5,606 bases of DNA from Candidatus Atribacteria bacterium. GTDB taxonomy: Bacteria; Atribacterota; Phoenicimicrobiia; Phoenicimicrobiales; Stramentimicrobiaceae. Positions 1 to 5,235 of the stretch are shown here, one piece after another (within the stretch, counting starts at the first letter, position 1; each line of letters begins with the position of its first letter). A model generated the notes under the pieces. It ran no database searches. It saw only the letters and a list, made by a program, of their open reading frames with translations, and had not been told where the DNA came from. The position numbers and the translations under genes are program-made. Where the stretch lies: NCBI GenBank assembly GCA_016934875.1, contig JAFGSC010000168.1, positions 1 to 5,606 of the forward strand, written 5' to 3'.

Positions 1-915
1 AATTTAACCGATAGTTTCGGGAGATTTATCATTGAACCCTTAGATAGGGGGTATGGTATAACTTTAGGTAACTCCTTAAGAAGAGTACTATTATCTTCTC
101 TCCCTGGTGCAAGTGCAACTGCAGTAAGATTTGAGGGTGTTGTCCATGAATATTCTACCATACCTAGTGTTAAAGAGGACGTGAATGAAATTATATTGAA
201 TGTGAAGGAAATTATTTTCAAGATGTATGGTAGTAATTCAGAAGTTCTTCGATTAAAAGCTAGCGGTAAAAAAGTTGTTACTGCAGGAGACATTACTCCA
301 AACATTAATGTAGAAGTGTTAAATCCTGAACAAAAAATAGCTACACTTAGCAGTGACGGAAAGTTAGATATGGAGATTGTTGTTGAGCAAGGCATGGGTT
401 ATGTTTCTGCGCCGGAAAATAAGAAAAAGGACCAACCCATTAATTTTATCAGTATTGATTCAATGTTTTCACCTGTGACCAAAGTTTCTTATACAGTAGA
501 TAAAGCAAGTTCTGCTCAGTTCTTAAATTGTGAAAAATTAGTCATGGATATCTATACAAATAAGAGCACCTTGCCAGACGAAGCTTTAAGTAAATCTTCA
601 AATATATTGATTAAATATTTAAAGGTATTTACTAAATTTTCTCCTGAAGATTCAGAATCTGTTTTAGACCAGATTACCGAAGCAGAAAAAGAAAATAATG
701 AACAAAAGAAAATTTTAGAAAAAAGCATCGAGGAACTTGATTTTTCTGTAAGATCATATAATTGCTTAAAGAAATCGAATATTAATTCCTTCGGTGAAAT
801 TGTTTCTAAAACAGAAGAAGAGATTATCGGTATAAAAAATTTAGGGAAAAAGTCTTTTGAAGAGATTAAAGAAAAAGTGAAAGAATATGGATTTACCTTG
901 AAGGGTTCAGATTGA
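1..915 (+). CDS. rpoA: DNA-directed RNA polymerase subunit alpha, 5'-truncated by the window edge
   Basis: Alpha subunit of RNA polymerase; its dimer is the scaffold on which beta and beta' assemble, and its C-terminal domain binds UP-element DNA and activators. The frame is open from base 1 to the TGA at 913-915 (304 residues). Comparison with the E. coli and B. subtilis proteins as I recall them indicates about 14-17 missing N-terminal residues. The GTG at 181 is internal, because clear alpha sequence precedes it. In-window residues 21-28 (TLGNSLRR) form the dimerization/assembly helix, with R28 matching E. coli R45. Residues around 242-300 are the C-terminal domain. R251, N254, C255, G282, K284 and S285 match E. 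coli R265, N268, C269, G296, K298 and S299, so DNA binding by this domain looks intact. Oddities: the RGRGY motif reads QGMGY (130-134) and the conserved arginine near 170 is lost (KASSAQ). Identity is certain. Confidence 0.98.
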   Translation, partial: NLTDSFGRFIIEPLDRGYGITLGNSLRRVLLSSLPGASATAVRFEGVVHEYSTIPSVKEDVNEIILNVKEIIFKMYGSNSEVLRLKASGKKVVTAGDITPNINVEVLNPEQKIATLSSDGKLDMEIVVEQGMGYVSAPENKKKDQPINFISIDSMFSPVTKVSYTVDKASSAQFLNCEKLVMDIYTNKSTLPDEALSKSSNILIKYLKVFTKFSPEDSESVLDQITEAEKENNEQKKILEKSIEELDFSVRSYNCLKKSNINSFGEIVSKTEEEIIGIKNLGKKSFEEIKEKVKEYGFTLKGSD

Positions 916-916
916 T

Positions 917-923
917 AAAGGAG
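917..923 (+). promoter_or_regulatory. Ribosome binding site of rplQ
   Basis: AAAGGAG lies directly after the rpoA stop and 8 bases before the rplQ ATG at 932. This is a near-ideal Shine-Dalgarno site. It fixes the rplQ start and shows that rplQ is translated from the same message as rpoA. Confidence 0.85.
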
Positions 924-931
924 ACAGTTGA

Positions 932-1285
932 ATGAGACATAGAAAATTAAGAAGAAATTTAAATGTAGATACCAGTCATCGCAAGGCATTGTTATCCAAT
1001 TTAGCCATTTCTATGATATTGAATCGTAAAATCAACACGACTTTACCGAAGGCGAAAGAACTGCAAAAATATTTGGAGAAGCTTGTAACCGTTGCTAAAG
1101 AAGATAATTTTCAATCGAAAAGAAAAGTATTCAAGTTAATTCAAAATAAACAAGCTTTAAACCTTCTTTTTAAGGAAATTGGTATTCAGTATAAGGAAAG
1201 AAATGGCGGGTATACCAGGGTTATTAAATCGGGTTTTCGCAAAGGCGATGCAGCGCCAATGGCAATTATTGAATTTGTAAAATAA
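932..1285 (+). CDS. rplQ: 50S ribosomal protein L17
   Basis: Large-subunit ribosomal protein L17, a 23S rRNA-binding protein near the peptide exit region. The product has 117 residues, the usual length for the short bacterial form. Family hallmarks are present in order: N-terminal MRHRK, the TTLPKAKEL segment at residues 36-44, GGYTRV at 92-97, and a C-terminal GDAAPMAIIEFV ending. The start is ATG, fixed by AAAGGAG 8 bases upstream. It follows rpoA by 16 bases, the usual rpoA-rplQ pairing that closes the alpha operon, so it is presumably transcribed with rpoA from a promoter outside the window. A terminator-like hairpin follows it. I see no truncation or unusual residues. Confidence 0.98.
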   Translation: MRHRKLRRNLNVDTSHRKALLSNLAISMILNRKINTTLPKAKELQKYLEKLVTVAKEDNFQSKRKVFKLIQNKQALNLLFKEIGIQYKERNGGYTRVIKSGFRKGDAAPMAIIEFVK

Positions 1286-1301
1286 ATTTGTCTTTAAGGA
1301 T

Positions 1302-1360
1302 AAGGTTAATTTGTTAGAATATATTGATACTATACTAGCATTTTAACCTTTTTCATTTTT
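1302..1360 (+). terminator. Candidate intrinsic terminator after rplQ
   Basis: AAGGTTAA (1302-1309) pairs perfectly with TTAACCTT (1343-1350). Inside, after a 2x2 T-T internal loop, TGTTAG (1312-1317) pairs with CTAGCA (1335-1340) with one G-U pair. Three more pairs (1319-1321 with 1331-1333) then close a 9-base loop. The 3' arm runs straight into TTTCATTTTT (1351-1360), a T tract broken by CA. Position at the end of the ribosomal/alpha cluster fits a transcription end point. Against it, the stem is A+T-rich and imperfect, and the next gene has no clear promoter of its own, so termination may be only partial. Confidence 0.5.
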
Positions 1361-1377
1361 ATAAAGAAATGTAAGCT

Positions 1378-1384
1378 AGAGGAG
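1378..1384 (+). promoter_or_regulatory. Ribosome binding site of ecfA1, supports a TTG start
   Basis: AGAGGAG ends 7 bases before the TTG at 1392. This spacing is normal and selects the TTG as the start. The encoded N-terminus (MIKFDHVTHIYT) begins exactly where ECF-type ATPases normally begin. Confidence 0.75.
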
Positions 1385-1391
1385 TAATTTC

Positions 1392-2222
1392 TTGATCAAG
1401 TTTGACCATGTTACCCATATCTATACTGGCGATCGAGAGCATGAGATCGTCTCGTTATCTGATATCAATTTGGAAATCCATGACGGAGATTTTATTGCTT
1501 GTATTGGAGCGAATGCCTCAGGAAAATCGACATTTGCCAAACATATCAATGGATTGCTTGTTCCCAGTGAAGGTAACGTGATTGTAGATGATTACAATAC
1601 CAGAGATAAAAAAAGTATTTGGGAAATCAGGAAAAAGATAGGTATCGTTTTTCAAAATCCTGATAATCAGCTCGTGGCAACGACCATTGAAGATGATGTT
1701 GCCTTTGGTTTAGAGAATATCGGGATTGAAGAGGCAGAAATGAAAAGAAGAGTTGCCTGGGCATTGGATTTGGTTGGAATGGCAGAACTTAAAGACAGTG
1801 AGCCGCATCTTCTTTCAGGAGGCCAGAAGCAGAGAGTAGTCATTGCAGGTGCCCTAGCCATGCATACCACCTATTTGGTTTTAGACGAACCAACATCAAT
1901 GCTCGACCCAAGAGGAAGAAAAGAAGTGTTGGAGATTGTAAAAAAGTTAAATAAAGAAGAAGATATTACGATTATCTATATTACTCATTTTATGTCAGAA
2001 GCAGCAGAATTTAAAAAAATTATCGTACTGGATAAAGGCAGGATTGCTTTACAAGGTACGCCAAAGGACATATTTGGAAGAATAGATTTATTAAAAGAAT
2101 TACATTTAGAAACCCCACAGATTACTAAATTTGCCAGGTTACTTAGCGAAAATGGATTGAATATACCTCCAGACATACTAACTGGAGAAGAAATGATCAA
2201 GGAGTTATGTTTATATATTTAG
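1392..2222 (+). CDS. ecfA1: Energy-coupling factor transporter ATP-binding protein EcfA1
   Basis: One of the two cytoplasmic ATPases of an ECF vitamin/micronutrient importer. It pairs with EcfA2, and the heterodimer drives EcfT. The 276 residues show the complete ABC ATPase order: Walker A GANASGKST (39-47), Q-loop Q88 in FQNPDNQ, signature LSGGQKQR (141-148), Walker B LVLDE (162-166) with catalytic E166, D-loop MLD (170-172) and switch histidine H199. The tail from about 238 (ETPQITKFARLL, then ILTGEEMIKEL) is the C-terminal extension typical of EcfA proteins. LSGGQ plus FQNPDNQ marks it as EcfA1 rather than EcfA2. The start is TTG with a good ribosome binding site. Its 3' end overlaps ecfA2 by 16 bases, which suggests translational coupling. 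Older annotations call this family CbiO; no cobalt-specific genes are present here. Confidence 0.95.
   Translation: MIKFDHVTHIYTGDREHEIVSLSDINLEIHDGDFIACIGANASGKSTFAKHINGLLVPSEGNVIVDDYNTRDKKSIWEIRKKIGIVFQNPDNQLVATTIEDDVAFGLENIGIEEAEMKRRVAWALDLVGMAELKDSEPHLLSGGQKQRVVIAGALAMHTTYLVLDEPTSMLDPRGRKEVLEIVKKLNKEEDITIIYITHFMSEAAEFKKIIVLDKGRIALQGTPKDIFGRIDLLKELHLETPQITKFARLLSENGLNIPPDILTGEEMIKELCLYI
2199..2204 (+). promoter_or_regulatory. Ribosome binding site of ecfA2, unusually close to the ATG
   Basis: AAGGAG lies inside the end of ecfA1 and ends only 2 bases before the ATG at 2207, where 5-9 bases is usual. No other conventional start codon is available in this frame: upstream there are only sense codons back to a stop at 2159. 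The next possible position at ideal spacing (8 bases) would be the rare codon ATA at 2213. Re-initiation coupled to ecfA1 termination at 2222 could compensate. Confidence 0.6.
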
Positions 2223-3085
2223 AGAATGCTTCTTATACATACAATTTGAACATGCCCTTTGAAACAAAGGCATTAGATTCAATTAATCTGAGCATTGACC
2301 GGGGAGAGTTTATCGGTATCATTGGTCATACTGGATGTGGTAAAACAACATTGCTACAATTGTTGAATGGTTTATTGGAACCAACCATAGGTCATGTTTT
2401 TATTGATGGTGTTGATATTCATCAAAATAAAAAAGGGTTGAAAGAAATCAGGAAAAAAATTGGTTTAACTTTCCAGTATCCTGAAAACCAATTGTTTGAA
2501 GAATCCATTTATAAAGAAATTGCTTTTGGGCCAAGAAATCTTGGAATAACTGACGACCTGCTGGACGAAAGGGTGAAAAAAGCAATGAAAATGGTTGAAT
2601 TGGATTATAATCAATACAAAGATCGTTCCCCTTTTGAACTCAGCGGGGGAGAGATGCGGAGAGTTGCTATTGCCAGTGTATTGGCAATTGACCCAGAAAT
2701 CATTATCTTAGATGAGCCTACAGCCAGTTTGGACCCACAAAGTCATGCTAGTTTTCTAACGCTGATCAAAAATTTATATCAAAAATATCACAAAACAATG
2801 ATTCTTGTTTCCCACAATATGGATGTGATTGCAGAATTAGCTCAAAGGGTTTTGGTTATGGAGAAGGGTAAGATTATTATGGACAGTACTCCTAGAAATA
2901 TTTTTCAGGAATCTGTTGAACAATTAGAAAAAATAGGTTTGGAATTGCCCCAGGTAACCTATGTGATGCATAGGCTAAAACAAATGGGTAAAGAAGTAAA
3001 TTCGGGTGTTTTAACCATTGAAGAAGCGAAAGAAGAAATATTTAGCATATTGAAGGTAAAAAAGAGTAATAATGAAATTTTTTAG
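2207..3085 (+). CDS. ecfA2: Energy-coupling factor transporter ATP-binding protein EcfA2
   Basis: Second ATPase of the ECF module and partner of EcfA1. It has 292 residues with all ABC motifs: Walker A GHTGCGKTT (40-48), Q-loop Q90 in FQYPENQLFEE, signature LSGGEMRR (145-152), Walker B IIILDE (165-170) with catalytic E170, D-loop SLD (174-176) and switch histidine H203. The FQYPENQLFEE and LSGGEMRR variants are those expected of EcfA2. The C-terminal extension (LELPQVTYVMHRL, then LTIEEAKEEI) matches that of EcfA1. Walker A has Cys and Thr where family members usually have Ser, but the lysine and the phosphate-binding hydroxyl are kept. It overlaps ecfA1 by 16 bases and ecfT by 14, so the three are almost certainly one translationally coupled unit. 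The start codon is the least certain point because of the close ribosome binding site. Confidence 0.95.
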   Translation: MFIYLENASYTYNLNMPFETKALDSINLSIDRGEFIGIIGHTGCGKTTLLQLLNGLLEPTIGHVFIDGVDIHQNKKGLKEIRKKIGLTFQYPENQLFEESIYKEIAFGPRNLGITDDLLDERVKKAMKMVELDYNQYKDRSPFELSGGEMRRVAIASVLAIDPEIIILDEPTASLDPQSHASFLTLIKNLYQKYHKTMILVSHNMDVIAELAQRVLVMEKGKIIMDSTPRNIFQESVEQLEKIGLELPQVTYVMHRLKQMGKEVNSGVLTIEEAKEEIFSILKVKKSNNEIF

Positions 3086-3875
3086 AAATCTTACTATCGG
3101 ACAATATGTTCATAAGGATTCTCCAATACACAAATTGGATCCCAGGATAAAAATACTAACCTCCCTATTGATGATGATATTAATATTTTTAACCGAATCA
3201 TGGTGGAGCTTTTTAATCATCGGGTTCTTTTTTACGGTAAATATTTGGTTATCGAAAGTTCAAATAAAGTATGTATTAAGAGGATTAAAACCCATTCTGG
3301 TTTTAATTATTTTAACTTTATTCATCCATTTATTTACGACCCCTGGAGAGGTTATTTTTCAAATAGGAGTTATCAGGATGACTTGGGAGGGATTAAGTAG
3401 GGGAATGTTTATTGCCGTAAGATTATTCCTGTTGATTCTTACCACATCATGGTTAACCCTGACCACTTCTCCAATTGCATTAACTGACGGAATAGAACGA
3501 CTGTTATCTTTTTTTAAAATTATAGGTTTTCCAGCTCATGAAATTGCTATGATGATGACGATTGCCCTTCGCTTTATCCCTACTTTAATGGAGGAAACCG
3601 AAAAAATCATCAAGGCTCAGATGTCTAGAGGAGCAGATTTTGAAAGCGGAAATATCTTAAAACGAATGAAAAATATGATTCCAATCATCATTCCTCTATT
3701 CATTAATGCTTTTCATAGAGCCGATGAATTGGCAATTGCTATGGAAGCTAGATGTTACCGTGGAGGTGAGGGGAGAACGCATTATCGCGCATTGTCCTTC
3801 AAATACCTTGATAAAGTATTTTTTATGATTATCTCATTTACAATAGCTTTGATTATTATTATAAATGTTGTTTAA
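3072..3875 (+). CDS. ecfT: Energy-coupling factor transporter transmembrane protein EcfT
   Basis: Membrane coupling subunit of the ECF importer; it links the EcfA1-EcfA2 ATPases to an interchangeable substrate-binding S component. The 267 residues fit the family. Hydrophobic segments lie at about 27-41, 44-60, 72-89, 112-131 and 247-267. HKLDPRIKIL (20-29) is the typical N-terminal motif. The two cytoplasmic coupling motifs that contact the ATPases are SRG at 185-187 (in AQMSRGADF) and ARC at 226-228 (in MEARCYRGGEGRT), variants of the canonical Ala-Arg-Gly with both arginines kept. The ATG overlaps the end of ecfA2 by 14 bases and has only a weak upstream site (AAAGAG), so translation probably depends on coupling. 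No S-component gene is adjacent, as expected for a shared group II module. Confidence 0.96.
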   Translation: MKFFRNLTIGQYVHKDSPIHKLDPRIKILTSLLMMILIFLTESWWSFLIIGFFFTVNIWLSKVQIKYVLRGLKPILVLIILTLFIHLFTTPGEVIFQIGVIRMTWEGLSRGMFIAVRLFLLILTTSWLTLTTSPIALTDGIERLLSFFKIIGFPAHEIAMMMTIALRFIPTLMEETEKIIKAQMSRGADFESGNILKRMKNMIPIIIPLFINAFHRADELAIAMEARCYRGGEGRTHYRALSFKYLDKVFFMIISFTIALIIIINVV

Positions 3876-3883
3876 AAAAAGAT

Positions 3884-4681
3884 ATGAATAGTCCAAGTCA
3901 AAAAAATATTAAACTCATTATTTCCTATGATGGAACCCATTATTTTGGTTGGCAAAAACAAAAAGGCCAACAAACGATACAGGGAACCATTGAGGATCAT
4001 ATTCAGAGGCTAACGGGAGAAGCAGGCGTAAAACTCATCGGTTCTGGTCGAACAGATGCCGGCGTCCATGCAGTTAGCCAGGTGGCAAATTTTACTACAG
4101 AGTCAACAATACCTGTGGATAGGTGGGCAATGATTCTCAACAACCAGTTGCCAGGGGATATAAGGGTAAGGTATGCCCGACAGGTCAACCCGGACTTTCA
4201 TGCAAGGTATGATGCTAAAAGCAGGGTATATCGCTATTGTATACTGAATAAGGCCATTCATGAGGAACCATTTTCATGCAGGAATATATTCCTTAGAAAT
4301 TATTGTTATTTCTTTGATCAGCCATTAGATATGAATCGAATAAAAGATACGGCAAATTATTTAATCGGGTTTCATGACTTCAGCGCTTTAAGCTGCATCA
4401 ACAGAAAAAGAGGGCAGTCGATCGAAAATAATTGGCGGAATATAAAAAGTATTATTGTTAAACGAAAGGATTGGTTCATTATTTTTACCATCGAAGCAGA
4501 CTCTTTTCTGTATAAAATGGTTAGAATGATCATCGGAACGCTGATTGATTTTTCTATGACCAAGCAAAATCCGGGGGACATCAGGAAAATATTAGAAAAT
4601 AAAAATAATCAACAATCAGGAAAGGTAATTCCACCACAAGGATTATATCTGATGAGAGTGAAGTATAAAACAATAGATTAA
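3884..4681 (+). CDS. truA: tRNA pseudouridine(38-40) synthase TruA
   Basis: Isomerizes uridines 38, 39 and 40 in the anticodon arm of many tRNAs to pseudouridine. The 265 residues carry the TruA motifs: YDGTHYFGWQ (15-24), GSGRTDAGVHA (53-63) with catalytic Asp58, RVYRY (114-118), GFHDFSAL (162-169), the FLYKMVRMIIGTL segment (208-220) with R214, and a PPQGLYL ending (250-256). It starts with ATG 8 bases after the ecfT stop. No convincing Shine-Dalgarno site precedes it (only an A run), so it is probably translated by coupling to ecfT within an ecfA1-ecfA2-ecfT-truA unit. The residues MNSPSQKN ahead of the first strand are a slightly long but plausible N-terminus. An A-run just before the start could cause some transcript slippage, but the frame is clean. 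Confidence 0.97.
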   Translation: MNSPSQKNIKLIISYDGTHYFGWQKQKGQQTIQGTIEDHIQRLTGEAGVKLIGSGRTDAGVHAVSQVANFTTESTIPVDRWAMILNNQLPGDIRVRYARQVNPDFHARYDAKSRVYRYCILNKAIHEEPFSCRNIFLRNYCYFFDQPLDMNRIKDTANYLIGFHDFSALSCINRKRGQSIENNWRNIKSIIVKRKDWFIIFTIEADSFLYKMVRMIIGTLIDFSMTKQNPGDIRKILENKNNQQSGKVIPPQGLYLMRVKYKTID

Positions 4682-4695
4682 AAGAATATTGCAAA

Positions 4696-4725
4696 ATAAT
4701 TCGCTTGACATTGAAAGTGAATTAT
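4696..4725. repeat. Inverted repeat spanning the rplM -35 box (operator or hairpin)
   Basis: ATAATTCGCTT (4696-4706) is complementary to AAGTGAATTAT (4715-4725): 10 of 11 Watson-Crick pairs plus one G-T, separated by 8 bases. The symmetry centre falls at 4710/4711, at the end of the TTGACA -35 box, and the arms cover the spacer nearly to the -10 box. As DNA it resembles an operator. As RNA reading out of truA it would be an 11-pair hairpin, but the sequence after it (ATTAAAATTT) is not a good U tract, so a terminator role is weaker. Confidence 0.5.
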
Positions 4726-4733
4726 ATTAAAAT
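4705..4733 (+). promoter_or_regulatory. Sigma-70-type promoter for rplM-rpsI
   Basis: A perfect -35 box TTGACA (4705-4710), a 17-base spacer, and a -10 box TAAAAT (4728-4733, one mismatch to TATAAT). A start of transcription near 4740 would give a leader of about 47 bases to the preferred rplM start. It is the only strong promoter match I found in the window, and it sits where rplM-rpsI operons are normally initiated. Confidence 0.75.
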
Positions 4734-4748
4734 TTATACGTTATTTTA

Positions 4749-4767
4749 TCTTAATATTTTATTAGGG
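4749..4767 (+). promoter_or_regulatory. Small leader hairpin upstream of rplM
   Basis: TCTTAAT (4749-4755) can pair with ATTAGGG (4761-4767) around a 5-base loop ATTTT; five Watson-Crick and two G-U pairs. It lies in the short 5' leader, 8 bases before the GGAGG site. Ribosomal protein L13 leaders with regulatory structure are known in low-G+C Gram-positives, but I cannot match this one to that family by eye, and the stem is weak. Confidence 0.3.
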
Positions 4768-4775
4768 CAGCAGAT

Positions 4776-4780
4776 GGAGG
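4776..4780 (+). promoter_or_regulatory. Ribosome binding site of rplM, decides the TTG start at 4787
   Basis: GGAGG directly abuts a GTG at 4781, leaving zero spacing, which would not allow initiation there. It lies 6 bases before an in-frame TTG at 4787, a normal distance. The TTG is therefore the likelier start. Confidence 0.75.
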
Positions 4781-4786
4781 GTGAAA

Positions 4787-5212
4787 TTGGACACTTATAG
4801 AGAAAAAGAAGAAAATATACAGAGAGCCTGGTATTTATTTGATGCAGATGGAAAAGTCTTGGGAAGATTGGCTACGGAAATAGCCTCTATTTTACGCGGA
4901 AAAAACAAGACTTACTTTGACCATTCTCAGGATTTAGGTGATTATGTTATTGTGATTAATGCTGAAAAAGTGAAGGTAACAGGCAAGAAATACGATCAGA
5001 AGCTTTACAGGCATCACACGAATTATCCCGGAGGATTAAAAGAAGTGCCTTATAAGGAAATGATCCAAAAAAAGCCAGAGATTGTGATCGAAAAAGCCGT
5101 GAAAGGTATGTTACCTAGTAATAAATTAAGTTCTAAAATGATTAAAAAATTAAAAGTATACCGAGGAAATCACCACCCGCATACTTCGCAAGAAATCAAA
5201 GTGGTGGGTTAA
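4787..5212 (+). CDS. rplM: 50S ribosomal protein L13
   Basis: Early-assembling 23S rRNA-binding protein of the large subunit. From the preferred TTG start it has 141 residues, close to the usual 142-148; using the GTG at 4781 would add two. Family features in order: RAWYLFDADGKVLGRLA (13-29), LRGKNK (36-41), GDYVIVINAEKVKVTGKK (51-68), YPGGLKE (80-86), AVKGMLP (104-110) and KLKVYRGNHHPH (121-132). The segment normally read as TPHVDTGD is DHSQDLGD (45-52), and the usual LGRxM is LSSKM (114-118), both unusual for this conserved protein. It has its own promoter and leader and is followed 23 bases later by rpsI, the standard L13-S9 pair. Confidence 0.95.
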   Translation: MDTYREKEENIQRAWYLFDADGKVLGRLATEIASILRGKNKTYFDHSQDLGDYVIVINAEKVKVTGKKYDQKLYRHHTNYPGGLKEVPYKEMIQKKPEIVIEKAVKGMLPSNKLSSKMIKKLKVYRGNHHPHTSQEIKVVG

Positions 5213-5220
5213 CTTAGAAA

Positions 5221-5226
5221 GAGGTG
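5221..5226 (+). promoter_or_regulatory. Ribosome binding site of rpsI
   Basis: GAGGTG ends 9 bases before the ATG at 5236. A TTG at 5233, immediately upstream and in frame, is 6 bases away and cannot be excluded. The ATG gives an N-terminus of the usual length. Confidence 0.65.
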
Positions 5227-5235
5227 GAATATTTG

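Noticed and set aside
181..183. GTG as the start of a 244-residue protein
   Set aside because: The 60 codons before it are open and encode unmistakable alpha N-terminal sequence (GYGITLGNSLRR), so it is internal to rpoA.
552..989. A 145-codon open frame on the minus strand
   Set aside because: It lies antisense to rpoA and rplQ, which are certain genes. Its composition (rich in Phe, Ser and Leu) is what an antisense reading of an A+T-rich Lys/Glu-rich gene gives, and it shows no recognizable motif.
1311..1336. Promoter for ecfA1 (TTGTTA ... TATACT)
   Set aside because: The spacer is 14 bases, too short for sigma-70, and both boxes are parts of the hairpin stems, which explain them equally well. 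Better-spaced -10 candidates match poorly.
3200..3400. A 66-codon open frame inside ecfT in another frame
   Set aside because: It overlaps the well-supported EcfT coding sequence, has no good ribosome binding site that I can see and resembles no known protein.
4684..4702. Terminator after truA (GAATATT-GCAA-AATAATTC)
   Set aside because: Seven A+T-rich pairs with a bulged A and no following T run. It also competes with the longer inverted repeat starting at 4696.
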